From assembly GCA_022605405.1 (NCBI GenBank), contig JABYQQ010000015.1, forward strand, positions 744,001-808,000: 64,000 bases of DNA, read 5' to 3'. This DNA is from Earliella scabrosa. Its lineage: Eukaryota; Basidiomycota; Agaricomycetes; Polyporales; Polyporaceae. A program made the translations under genes and the position numbers. Numbering within the stretch: the stretch's first letter is position 1; each line of letters begins with the position of its first letter. This document shows positions 43,901 through 55,794 of the stretch, piece by piece. The notes under the pieces are model-generated. The model worked only from the letters and a program-made list of their open reading frames with translations. It did not search any database and was not told the DNA's origin.

Positions 43901-46900
43901 CGGATGCCGGCTGCACGAATAATTCGTCTGTGACAGGTTCCGGACCGCTGAAGACGTCCTGGAATTCGCCGGATTGCGCTGTTCCGCCGGGGCACTGGCA
44001 CCCGGTGGCTGTCGGTTGCTATGTACGAAAGTGTATGTAAGTTCATCGAGGCATCTTTGGGGTCCGTTGCCTTCAACTCGCATGGTGCGGTCTAGGCCTG
44101 GCGGTCAGCACGCTGATGTCAAACATTGCTCGCTCAGGTCATCCGCCAGTTTCAGAGTTCGTCTCGGTTTCACCCTTGGGCGAGAACATGCCCGAGGCGC
44201 GCTTCTTGTTACCAAGGCCAGGTATACGGGAGATTAGTGCATTGTATGTGCATGAGTAAGTGCCAACGTTGATCTTACTCACCGTCCACTCACGAGACTC
44301 GTTTCTCACAGACTCCAATGCTCTCCTTCGTCGTAAGACCCATCAACGCCATTGGGGAGAGGAGGAGCTGAAAGAGCTTAAGGCTGCGCAACCAGCGTAT
44401 CTTCCAGGCACCTCCCCTACCCCTCTGGACTCGGACCATCGCAAACGTCCCTGTCGTCTGCCGGACCGGACGTGCCTGATACCGATACCACTTCGGACAC
44501 AGCTATCCAGATATCCAAAACTTCCTGTTCGGAGCGGGCGCATCACCGAGTCTGCCTGTAGAGGCGCTGCCAATCTACACCAGTGGTGGGCGGGCGGGTC
44601 GCTCGCCTTGTTCGGCATCCCCGCTCGACGCCGTGACCGCGCGGTCTGAGCGCGCCAGCGTGACACTATCTGCGGTCATGATACGGTGACACAGCGTCTC
44701 GGTGAGCTGTTTGCGACTGTCATTAGGCTGCGTGCTGACCGTCCGCCGGGAGCAGTAATCCGCGCGAGTCGCATGCACGCATTTCATCTCGAGGATGTCG
44801 GTCACGCCCGGACACGGACGGAGCGTGCAGTTGCCAATGATGGATCTGTTCGGAGGTCTGGAGGTTGTTGCTATCCGGTGTCGCGCCTGCTATGTGGCGA
44901 TTGACGTTCGATAGGTCGGCCGGCCGTCGTCACGGATCCTCCGAAGGCCTGTGCGAAACAGGTACGTCTAGGCTTGTAAGAGACCTTGTATATGTTGTCA
45001 CGCTCAGAGTAATGTTAGTCAGACTGACCAACACATCGACCTGCTGAGAGAGCGTGGGGTTGGTGCGATCAGGTGCGCTCAATCCTGATACTACCGCACT
45101 TTGGGCGCCCATGGGCAGTAATACTGACGAAACGATGCAGTCAGAGCTGGTGCAGTGTGGGATTCGGGGGACGACAAGCATGTGTGCTGCTCCAATGGGC
45201 AAGCGCGGTAATTCGGATACGCGCCACGCCGAGGTAGTGCGTGACATCTCCATCCTCATGCTATGACCCTGCTGACCACGCACTTCATCCTACCTGCAGA
45301 TGTCACCCTAGGTGTGCGTTGTGAACATATGAACGCCGCGCGAACAGAATACCTCGACGTAAGCCGTACGTCTGCCAGAGTCTGTTCGCCACCGTCATGC
45401 GAGACTCATGGCGCACGGCATCCCACAGCGCTCCTCCGAATGGGTCGTACAGCACCCAGTGTCGTGCACGTCGTGTGCGCGACCCTCTCTTAAGTCTCTA
45501 GCCTCGCTCCTTCTAGTCAAACACCGCATGATGGAATTGGAAGCGTTAGTGCTCGCCCCCGCTCACGGACCCCCACTCACCAAGTCGGTATCGCGCTGCT
45601 CCGAATGCGTTGCGAATCCCATCACTCCATATTGATCCTAGCCCCCCATTGGTACATTATTTCGACGCTGTATGCACGCTTCCCAGCCTTCCCGATCACT
45701 ATCACCTCCATACCACCCTTCTATCCCGCACGATCCCGCACAATTTGACGAGCGCCCCAGCCACCCTCTCGAACCCGCTGGCGCTGCGGCGTGTCAGACA
45801 AGGACTCTGTGCGGCTCTCACACCCCCACACCAGCACGGCCTTCGTCGCAAAAAGAGGCCTCGTAGACGCGCATATATACTACCTGCGATAACTGCCCGC
45901 CCCGCGTCGTGCCCTCGAGCCCGAGGATCGCAGCGCTAGCTCAGATTCGGCCATGTATTCGCCGTCCTGTCTGCCAGAACGGAGGGCCTCGGAAACCCCC
46001 GGTCGAGCTCTATTCCCTTCCATGCGGCACCCGGTGACATTGTGCGTGCTTGCTAGACGGATGTCTGCTCACTGGACGGACGTCACGCCGTGGCCCCGGC
46101 ACACGATGTGCCCACCCGACCCGGTCGGGCCTCTTCACACACCTCACGCCTCCATTGCGCGGCGTCTGCCAGGATCTTGCGTTGATGCTACCCAAACGGA
46201 CGTCCGACTCTGCATGGGTGACTTCTATCCCTCCGGTTCCCGGGAGAAGCGTGCGTCTCTGATCGCCGGAGGAGGCCGTCCTCTGACACGGCTTCGGATA
46301 AGACGTCCTCGAAAGAGCTTACTGCAGGTGGCTCCGTCCTCCGGCGCCGCCGCGCATGGGCCGTCCGCTTTCTTTGTTCGTCAGAGCTGCTGTTCGACGG
46401 ACATTGTGCGAAAGTGACAGGGCGAAAAGCTAGCGTCAAGGCTGCACACCGCGCGGCGCTCGGGCGACGAGTACCGCTCCGGACATCCGAGCGGTCTGTG
46501 GCGGTCAGTCGTTGCAAACTTGACGCTGTACGGGCGGGCCGCTCTGACCACTGGAAGGGTCGTCCAAGACGACGCCGTATACTACGAGGAAGACCGTGGG
46601 CCGCCGTTCGTGAGCGTATATTGCGTGCGGCGCCAGGGAGATCCGCGTGCTAGGACATCCCAAAACATCGACAGCTTGCGCGCACGTTCCGTTCGTGCAT
46701 ATGTCCTGAAGTCGTGCACGACAGGCCGGGAGTCGGAGTAACAACTGTCACGTCTGGCCATCCTTGGCAAGCGAGAGGCGGGATCGTGGCTGTCAATTCC
46801 ACAGATAGAGCATCTCGCCTATAGTGCACAACATCGATGGATCCGATGTGCACTCACTGTGGCCCGCCGCCCGACGGAAATCGTTCTCCGGTGTACTCGG

Positions 46901-47742
46901 AGGAGGGCGGGACGCCGTTCTCTCGAGGAGTCGAGGCAGTCGTCAATAGAAGGCACCGATCGGTCGACTTCCGTACGGGTGCTGTCGAGCAGTCGAGCGC
47001 CACATGCAATAGGTAGTGCAGGGTAGTGCCGCTGAATGCCGGGCGCGGGACGGTTTTCTAGAGTTGGTTGAGGTCCGGGGAATTGTCTGGACGGCGAAAT
47101 TCTGCTCGCGGACGTAGGCGTACCTTCCTTCGACGGTATTTCTATGAGGAACATGGCCGAACGTTCACCCCCAAGAATTGCGAGGCCCTGGACGCGGAGT
47201 CTAGAACTGCGGTTTCTAGATAGAAGGTTGGGGAGTCGAGTAAGATCCGGATCTGGCCCACGTTCGTTTCACAATGTACTTTACAGCTCCACTACATGGT
47301 GCACATTGCCAGCAGAACGCATGTGTGAAGTCAACGGCCAAGGAGAGCCCACGAAGTGATATGCGCCAACGTTTGGGCCCAGTCTCGTCGCCACCATTCG
47401 GACGCCCGCGCGACGAGAGAACTTGTGGTCGACTATGGACACATTTTTCCCGGACAGCGCAAATTTAGCTCCTGGCATGAGCGCATGATGTATACTTGAC
47501 CCTCAGCAGCTTGACATACGCGGGGTACCACCGTCAATCACTTCGGTGCTGACATAGGACAGTAGGTGTAAGAGTTTTCCTTGAGCTTTACTACATGGTC
47601 CTGCTCTCGAGTTGACCACATGCACAGAGTTTCAAGTACGATGTATATGGTTCAGTATCGACGGCGAGAGAATTTGGTCATACCACGCCGAACGACTATA
47701 GCGAGCTGTAAGAAACATCAAAGTGACAGGACACACCGTCCC
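37954..47742. other. 9.8-kb stretch without recognisable gene
   Basis: This is the longest gap in the window. The left end holds the promoter of the Ecl1-like gene, the right end the 3' region of the Kre9-like gene. In between, open frames are short, overlapping and without consistent codon bias. I found no splice-joined protein, no transposon terminal repeat, no reverse-transcriptase or transposase motif and no RNA gene. CpG dinucleotides are abundant, so there is no sign of strong cytosine-deamination decay. Undetected non-coding RNAs or old relics cannot be excluded. Confidence 0.45.
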
Positions 47743-48728
47743 TTAAGCTCCTTGCTGCGGCACGTCCGGAACGCCAGGCGTCCTGCTGGGAGAGGCCGCC
47801 ACACTAGAAGTACCGTTCGCCCCTGGAACGTCTAGGGGGTGCTCGCGGATGGTGAACTTCGCGCCGACGATGTACGGTGCCTCCGTGTCCGCACGCTTCG
47901 ACTGGCTTGAACTTGGAGACACGGACGCGGATGCGCTGGCTCCTCCGCATTCGCACGGAGAAGCTTCTGTGCTGGTAGGTTCCTCGGTGGGTGTTGAGTC
48001 ACTCCCGGATGCGACGGGGGTGGAGGGAGCGACGGTGGCGTTGGATGGCGGGATGGGGGACGAGTAGAAGACAGACTGCGCTGCGCTGATTGTGCTCATG
48101 GGAGAAGTCGGCGGCGTGTTTGGGCTGGACTCGGAGGGAGCCTCTGTGGCGACCGAGGTAGCGTTCTGTCCTGACACGACGGTGGTGGCGGAGGCAGACG
48201 CGCTGACTGGCTCAGTTGCAGACGACGTCGACGGGAGGCTCGTGTTCGTTCCGGCTTGGTAGTACACTGCACGACGGGTGAGTTCGTTGTTTGCAGTGGA
48301 CCAGGACTCGACTCACGGCGGATCACATAGTCGGACCCTTCTTCGACCGATGGAACTGTCACTTCGACGCGGCCTTGGGTAAGGTTGAATTCTTTCGCGA
48401 GCACATCTAGAGCAAAGATCGATCGTCACGCATAGACACGACGTCGAAGGATGCGTACTGTGCGTGTCGAGATCTCCCTTGAACAGCTTGATGACGGGAT
48501 GCGTGGCTTCTCCGAGCCAGTGGTTTTGGTCCCTGTATCGCGATGATCTCAGTCCGGCTCAGTCTTTCTAGATATTCGGGGTGCGACGCACCACGTAACG
48601 TTATGCTGATAACCCCAGATCCATACCGAGGTCTGGTTGGGGTAAGTGATATAGGTGGACTGTGCGGAGGCAATTGCGAAGCCCACGGCGAGGCACGAAG
48701 CCCACAGCAATAGACATTGCACTGTCAT
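47743..48728 (-). CDS. Secreted Kre9/Knh1-like Ser/Thr-rich cell-surface protein
   Basis: Extracellular protein with a Kre9/Knh1-type N-terminal domain (Ser-Thr-rich, usually GPI-anchored family linked to cell-wall beta-glucan). Exons (minus) 48592-48728, 48459-48532, 48317-48406 and 47743-48266 give 274 aa in phase. The start is the ATG at 48728; residues 1-23 (core LLLWASCLAVGFAIASAQ) form the signal peptide. The domain reads YITYPNQTSVWIWGYQHNVTW, then HPVIKLFKGDLDTH, then FNLTQGRVEVTVPSVEEGSD YVIRLYYQAG. A long Ser/Thr/Pro tail with possible O- and N-glycosylation sites follows. Family members usually end in a hydrophobic GPI signal, but here the C-terminus (PGVPDVPQQGA) is not hydrophobic, so the protein is either soluble or the final exon is mis-modelled. 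Confidence 0.85.
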
Positions 48729-49391
48729 CGTGGCGGAAATGTGTGAGTGTGGCGCAGCTAGGAAGATGAGGGAATCCGAGTTTACTGGCCTGCGACGCAG
48801 GAAACCCACTCACTTATAGTGGTCGCGACCTGCTGAACACCGTTCCTCCATTGCACACATTCCACAACGGCTCCTCTCGTTGCTATCGTAGCCCAATTGT
48901 CCTCGTTGCTATCCAACAGTCATGGAGGTGCTACTTGAATACTCCCTCTCTTGTGTTCGCAGCATAACGCGCGGTGTAAGCCTAGATCGCACCTACGTGC
49001 GCGCTGCCACATCTTCTTCCTTGTTAGTCACAATCGTACCATACTTCCACCAGGTGCTTGCACTTGATAAACATGCTGCCATGATTTGACATTCGATCAT
49101 TTCTACGAACAAACGTCCACGTGTAAGCGCACAAAGAACGTCTTCCGACAAACCGGACAGCACATGTGCGCCCTGAGCGCATCCACAATGCATCTGCGCA
49201 GCAATGGTCAAGACTAGGATGCAAGACCATGGCTCGGGACTCACGCGCGACAGAACATATGTCCGCAGACCGTCGTTACAGGTTCCGCTGGAGGATCGCG
49301 AAGGCACGTCCTGCAGTGCCACGAGAGTTGGTCGACGCGAGGCACTACCGTTCGTCGATCCTGAAGGCGAGGCGGCTCAGTCGTACCAATC
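48729..49391. other. Intergenic, Kre9-like promoter side
   Basis: About 660 bp between the Kre9-like start and the zinc-finger gene stop (both minus). It should hold the Kre9-like promoter. No distinct motif was seen. Confidence 0.45.
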
Positions 49392-50541
49392 CTATTCTAC
49401 CATCTCTACAATACTCACCGTCCTTAAGTCATCGTGAACCCAAGCCTGAGGTGGCGCGGCGGGGTGGAGCCTCTCGCTCCGAGTCGGCAGGGCCGTGCTG
49501 TGGCGCACGTCAGAGGATTCGTGATGGTTTCTTTCGGGGGCGGGTTGAGTCGACACATAGTTTCGTGGCTCCTCAGTTTGAAGAGGACCACCGGGCCCTG
49601 GGGACGATGTGGCGGAAGGAATCGACACAGCGAGAGTCTGAATAGCGTTGGTGTCAGTCACTATGCGAGTAAGTACAAGACCGCTATGGCGCACCTCTCG
49701 GGATTCTACCGTACTGGGGTACCCTGCCGGCGAGAGCGACCTGGACACACTCTCGGACCTCAAAATTGGCGTGGGCGTATGTCTTTCTGATACATAGCCG
49801 GATACTGTTTCTAGCCTGGGGGTGTCGAGACACTCCTGCCGATGCTGTAGACGACGATAGATGCAAAGGTTCAAGGCATGCTAGGGCTAGGTAGACGTAG
49901 ATCGCACGTACCGCAGCCCACGCTTCAGCGCTTTCGAAACCCAGCCCACAGGGACGACATTTCGGGTGCAGGAGGGACTCCCGGTAGTGGTCGGAAAGAT
50001 CCTGGTATGGAGCTAGGCAAGTCTTGCACGCATCGCATGTGGCAGCACTTGCGAGATGCTATGGGGAGTAGAGTCATGGCGTGAGCGACCGTATGTCGCC
50101 AATACACATGCGGAGAGGTGACGCACTCACATTCATTAGCTCCAGGTCGTTAGGGAAGCGCGCTAAGCAGGTATGGCAAGATGTGGTGTTTGTGATCTGT
50201 GGGAGAGGGGCAGGGTTCGAGGACACCGAGATTGAAGGGTACGGGGAAGCGTCCGCCTCGGTGACGACAGACTGTGTTTGACTGACTATCGCTTGTAGTG
50301 ATGGTCCGTCCTGGATACTACTGGTAGTGGTCGCAGGCAGCATATGTCCTGTGGTGATTCTGTGCTGATGCTGCTCCTTGACATGTTGGAACGAACGCGG
50401 GCATTCCAAGCAGATGTATAGTATGCGTCCCGCGGTGTGGCTGGCAGACTTGGCGTGCACAACAGCCTTGCTCTTGCTAGGGAATATCTGCCCACAGTCT
50501 TCGCAGCGGGCAGGCGAGGTCATATGCACGAGCGACGGCAT
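49392..50541 (-). CDS. Multi-zinc-finger (C2H2-type) protein
   Basis: Exons (minus) 50131-50541, 49912-50058 and 49392-49844 give 336 aa in phase. The start is the ATG at 50541. Fingers: RCEDCG...H-x5-H (residues 13-35), C-x2-C-x12-H-x5-H in YICLECPRSFQHVKEQHQH, and C-x2-C-x12-H starting SCHTCLARF, whose histidine is the first codon of exon 2. Two further CxxC units follow (CKTCLAPYQDLSDHYRESLLH and HPKCRPCGLGFESAEAW), the last again gaining its histidine from the first codon of exon 3. These restored spacings support both introns. The C-terminal about 140 residues are low-complexity and carry no domain; the third exon may contain another intron, so its sequence is less sure. The fingers suggest nucleic-acid or protein binding; the target is unknown. 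Confidence 0.72.
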
Positions 50542-53432
50542 AGCAAGGGTGGAGGATGGCAAGGGTAGTGTCGAAGCTGCGTTGGGGCCAGGACTTTACA
50601 TGAGTCTACCGCAGCACGTCGATGGTCTCGACGACAGACCGAGAGCCGGAAAGCGTCGCTGAGTAGATGGTGCAACTATTCAAAGGAAGGGTCAATGGGG
50701 TTGCACTTCAGACGTGTACGACGGGGCTCCCTCGAAGCCTCGCGCGACTCTCCAACATGCACATTACACATTGACCCCACAATGCACCTTGAGCTTAAAC
50801 GCTGCAACAATGGGACTCACCTTGTCACTTGTGGATCCCCGGGCCGAACCTTTTCCTGGTGCAGTCACCCTCTCCAGCGTCCGTATCCATCCCTCGCGAG
50901 ACGTTCACTCGTTAACTCAGAGCCGGGGACTTTTCAGACGCTTTCTTCGGGCCACAGGAGCAAGTGCAGTGACATGAGACCATGAGAGCTTGAATGTGAG
51001 GCAAGCGTGGTAATACATGCATAGGAGGACGAGGCAAAGCAAAAGCACAACGAATCAAAACTCTCGTAGACGCCTACTGGACGCCTACGTAAGTTCGCTT
51101 CCCGACCATCATGCATCGAGCCTCTACCTTTCTTTCATTTTTGTCTCCCCTAGGCAAACGATGGTACTGAGGGGGGATAGACGGACATTTATGTATGTAA
51201 CATCAACATTTTGACCTGCAGCGGTACGTCAAGAGCAGTCTATTCAAGAGAGTGAGCTTTGTGCTCACCGATCGGGGCGCGTAGATGCCTTTCGAACTGT
51301 CCATGAATGTGATACTAGCACCTGGTACTAGCACCTGCGGCTATGACCTTCTAATGGCAGTATGTAGTATTTATTCAACTCTAGACTGATACTTACCTGA
51401 CTCTCACTGGTAGCGACAGATTGTACATATCCGAAGCTCGTCGCGCATGCCCATTTCTCTCGTGACTTCCGTACTTCCCACCGACCTCCATACAAGCCGA
51501 CTCGATACCCTCGGCATGCGGTCGAGGTCGGCATCTACAGCGGCGAACGTCTGAGGGGCGTTGTGTGGTGGCCATGAGATACCAATATGCCAACGAGCTC
51601 GGGCGTGGCTTACCGAACCCTATTCCGTCACTCTTGCTGGGAAGATCGAGCTGTCATTGCGCTTGACACCAGCGAACCCGTTGTAGTGCGGACGACTATG
51701 AGTTCACTGCGCTAGTGCGTCGCTCTCCACGCTTTCCCTGTGCATGCTGTATATGCACCTGGAGCCGATCCAGCTCGCTCCCGGAGGGTCGAGCAGCGTC
51801 TCTGGACATGGACGCACCCATCCGGGGAACCGGTTAGATTCATAGAAGACGAGAACACGCACGTTCAGGCAGCATGATGGCCACAGCGAAGACCCCGGCG
51901 CCGTACAAGTTGGAAATCAGATATCCATACCACCACCACTGGTCCACCGGGCCGAACACTGCATGTCCTCAACCAATATGGATGTGCCATACGTACCAGC
52001 CCACTTTACATGGGCTGCTAAGCGTCCGGTCTCTGATCAATAATCGGCCACGGCCTTGGTGCGTATATGGTATTGTACTTGCGACTAGGCCCTAATGGCA
52101 TCTCTGCAAGTTGCAGTGTGCAGATCCCTGGAGCTCACTAGCACACACACACGTCGATTTGATGCCGTTCGATGCGGCGTTTCGCGGTGCGCTCATTTTC
52201 GGGCACGGTAGGCCAAGACGCACGTGCGCCTGAGGCCCCGTACGAATTGGGCACCACAGGTATGTATGTTCCAATCGACGGAGGATTTATGATTGGCGGC
52301 TGAAGATCGTGGTCGCTACGGCGGGCGAAAACAATAGGGTGAAGGTGTACCTCAAGTCCTGGAGCTCGAGAACCTCTGTACGTAGGCCAATATGGGACCC
52401 ATACTGCCTCGAGCACCTCAGGAGGCAGCCTTGCCACGGACACGATGAAATGCAAGATCGAGCTGCCCGCCGTAAATGCATCCATGCCCAACAACTGCGT
52501 GGTTTCGATCCCAAGCCCCACCGTGACGCCCGCAGCAAGTCTGCACGCCAGACGTAGGATCCAGTGATCCACCACGCTGTCATGGTCACCTCTCCGGTCT
52601 CCGCCGCGTCACCAGTCGATGGGATGGCGGAGAATGCACCTGGGGGTGGAGCTGGTCAGGCGTTTGGGGCTTTCATTCGAACCACCGCGGTCAGGCATTC
52701 TGCACATCTGGCCAGCATCCGTGGACACTGACGCGGTGTCTATCGCCTCCAGCTGTTTCGTCTATCACAAAGCCGGATGATAGTCATTTCGTCTCGCGGC
52801 AGCGGAGTCAGGCTCAGGCCGGTGGATTGGGGCTTCCGATAGGGAAGATACTCCGCTGCTGCTCGAATCGCCACAGCGGTGTCGGTATGCACGTCGTCCT
52901 GGAACCTGGATCGCCTCCTGGAGGCTGCAGCTAGTACGGCCCCGACAGTGCGATCAAGGACATTCTTGATGGCCGAGGACCGCCGACGTTCTGGCAGGAC
53001 AGATAGGAAATGGATCCCCTGAGGAATTCAGCGGCTTCAATCCATCCCGGTGCGTTCTAGTCATGTCACCGTCACTGCGACTTTGGGCGTAGTATACAGC
53101 GGAAGTCCGTTCCTGGAATCGATTGGCACGACTCTGAATCAAGCGCCGCATCGACAACTGACGGACATGGAAGCAGCTGTCACCGAATGGGAACCGAGCA
53201 CTGAACGAGGGCGGGCACTGAACGAGGGCGAGCATGAGGCCTGGGGACCTCTCGACGCGCGGTCTTTCTTATAGCTAACCGTCATCTAGCTGCCGGTTTC
53301 TCTGTGCACTTCGTCCACCTGCTCTTTTCCATGCCTCTTCCGCCCATTAGCATGGTGTCTTTCCGTGGGCTTAAAGGTTTCGAGCAAGAGCCTACATTGT
53401 CGACAGTTTGCCGTCGATAGCTCGTTCGTGCG
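50542..53432. other. 2.9-kb intergenic region with a decayed coding-like patch
   Basis: The left end holds the promoter of the zinc-finger gene and the right end that of the membrane protein. Minus-strand segments at about 52138-52575 and 52700-52930 read as protein-like (for example AVAIRAAAEYLPYRKPQ and LHFIVSVARLPPEVLEAVW), but no start codon, coherent splicing or family was found. They are best regarded as a relic. Confidence 0.4.
53193..53226. repeat. Short tandem duplication upstream of membrane-protein gene
   Basis: ACTGAACGAGGGCG occurs twice in a row with a 3-nt spacer, about 210 bp before the start codon at 53433. The paralogue upstream region near 63450 has a single similar copy (GGAACGAGGGCG), so the doubling is a later change. 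Confidence 0.6.
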
Positions 53433-55357
53433 ATGAGTTCCACCGTCTCCTGGCAGGCAGAGCCGCATTTCCGTGGCACGTACTCCATCCTCATCAGCTG
53501 CCTCGGCACCCTCTTCATCTCAACCTGGTCCTCCCTCCATCTCGACATCCCCGAGTGCGGGCAGTCCCGTTTCAAGAGATTCCTGGACAAGCTCGGATGG
53601 CTCGTCGTTGGCCTCCTAGCACCTGAATACCTCCTCCTCCTCGCGTTCAACCAATACATGGCTGCGCGCGACCTCACCAAGTATGCGCAGGAGAAATTGA
53701 AGACGCCACCGGAACCACCCTCCATATGGGTGCGCTTTCGTCGCTGGATAGCTGCTAGTTTCTATCATCGCATCCTCAGACGCAAAGTGAGTACATTTTC
53801 AAATAGATGATATGTACGGCTGTTCATGATCGGTCTCCGTAGGTTGTTGAGCCGATGAACACTGTCCCCGACGTTGAGACCGGCCCGGCGGACAAGCCAC
53901 TCGAGGCCAATCAGCGGTGGCTGCCATCTTGGGTCACAGGCTTGGGGTCCGCGTTGTCCATGCCGTCCGGCTGGTCCGCGTTTAGTGGATTATTTGCCTC
54001 GAGGGCCGGGGCTGGGTCAATGGAGAGCATGACTCCTCCGAAAGAGCGCAAACATCCGTGGACACTCGTTCACAGCTTTTTCGCCATCATGGGCGGTTTC
54101 GTCCTGGAAGACCCACATGACACTGCAGTACATCGCTATCTCCCCGCCTGGCAAGGAAATGGCGTCCTTACCGAGCATGGCGTCCGCGAGCTCATGCGCG
54201 TTGAGCCAGACCTCATCCCTGATATTCCCGCCTCCGAGATACTCGACCGCAGCAAGGCGGACGGCCTCGCGAAGCTGCTCCTCTCCTGGCAAGTGCTCTG
54301 GTTTTGCCTGAGCTGCCTCAATCGTGCCGTGCAGCACCTCCCGCTCTCCCTCCTCGAAGTGACGACAATAGCACATGCGCTCTGCGCGCTGCTCACATAC
54401 GCCGCGTGGTGGAAGAAGCCGAAGGATATTGGACAATCCGTTTTCATCGGGACGCACTCTAATGTGAATCGGCAGCGCATCCGTCAAGTTGGCGCGTGGC
54501 TATCAACATTGAGCTACGCCAATCGCTCCCTTCTGTTCGATGAAATCTCCCTGTCTCACCTTTCCGAGTACCTTATCCTCCCCGGCGCTTCCGCCAGGGA
54601 ATGGCCCGAGTGGCTAGACACACAGTTGCGGCAACGTCGCAACCTTCCCACCTCCGAGTCCAAAGTCCTCAGGTCCAACTCATCAGTCAGCATCCGAAAT
54701 TGGCTTTCGGCTCTGAAAGTCAAGTACATCTTCTACGGGAGGCCTTTACCGTGGTACGTCGACGACCCCGGCTCCACTGTTGGTACTTCGGAGGAGCAAG
54801 CTGCCTCCGAGCGGATGTCGCTTCTCTCATCATTATCTGAGGATAGGGTGAGCAAAGAGATGAAGACTCCCCCCCAGGCCCTTACGCATCCTCTCGTAGT
54901 CCCTGTCGCCGACATTCAAGTCGCGACTCACTCATCTGAGACCGCACAGTCGCGCACGGGTATTGGTCTCGCCATCCTTCCAGCCGTATACGGCTTCCCT
55001 CACTTGAGCGGCCTTGGGGCGACATTCCCGACCGTTTTTGAGCGTTCGCTCTGGTGGTGGACAACGGTGGCGATCATGGTGCTTGGGGTGGGCACGGTCT
55101 GCATTGTCTACGTGATGGTCAGGTTCGGTAGACGGCTGGATCCCAGGTTCAGAGTCACCTACGGCGGCTCTTCCACGTTCGAATATTGTGCACGTATATT
55201 GCAGAGTCTCGGGAAAGCGGTCGGCTTCTTCAATGTGCTTGTATACTTCTTGGGCAGCATGTATCTCGTCATGGAGAGCTTCCGACAGCTGTTTACGCTT
55301 CCTCCCGGATCGTTTACTCTACCATCGTGGAGTCATTACTGGCCACACTTTTCATAG
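53433..55357 (+). CDS. Multi-pass membrane protein of a fungal family, paralogue A
   Basis: Exons 53433-53786 and 53843-55357 give 622 aa in phase. The start ATG at 53433 is conserved in the paralogue at 63658. It belongs by layout to a large family of uncharacterised fungal integral membrane proteins: an N-terminal FRGTYSILISCLGTLFISTW segment, the next helix LGWLVVGLLAPEYLLLLAF, then a WTLVHSFFAIMGGFVL block, the family-typical DRSKADGLAKLLLSWQVLWF and LEVTTIAHALCALLTYAAWW. A soluble, serine-containing stretch of about 200 residues follows, and two C-terminal helices (WTTVAIMVLGVGTVCIVYVM; FFNVLVYFLGSMYLVMESF). About seven membrane segments are predicted by eye. No catalytic motif is visible and no function is known to me. 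It is one of a duplicated pair in this window. Confidence 0.85.
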
Positions 55358-55794
55358 CTTCCCGTTGTACACTATGCTACTTGGTCCCGTCCGGGTGTTT
55401 GTACCGCTACCACTGATCCTCTGCCTTAGATCTCGACCTTTCAAACCGCTATGTATCCGCTCTCGTTGATTTTGACCATGCCGATGTATGTACCGATCTA
55501 CCTGGGATATATATTGAGACCTTCAGACCATCATCTGCTGTACGCACGCGAACAGTCTCATCCGTATGTCTAAGTCAACAATAGCACTGTCCGGCCAAGG
55601 GATCGGAACTCGCACATCGTGCACTCAACACCACAACTTGTTGAACAGTCGCTGATCACCAGGTTGGATTTGAAATCTGAGAGTAACCCTTGTATATCAT
55701 AGAGTTCAACGTCGACTTCGCGAAGCGTACACAATCATGGTCATGAATCTCTCTGCCCATATGAAAAGATGACATAACCTCTCTATGTACCTCG
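55358..55794. other. Convergent 3' intergenic region
   Basis: About 440 bp between the stops of membrane protein A (plus) and the LRR protein (minus). It presumably holds both 3' UTRs. Nothing else was seen. Confidence 0.5.

Noticed and set aside
39520..47600. Possible tRNA, rRNA or CRISPR-like arrays in the large gap
   Set aside because: I looked for T-loop GTTCGA motifs with matching acceptor stems and for regularly spaced repeats and found none that fold or repeat.
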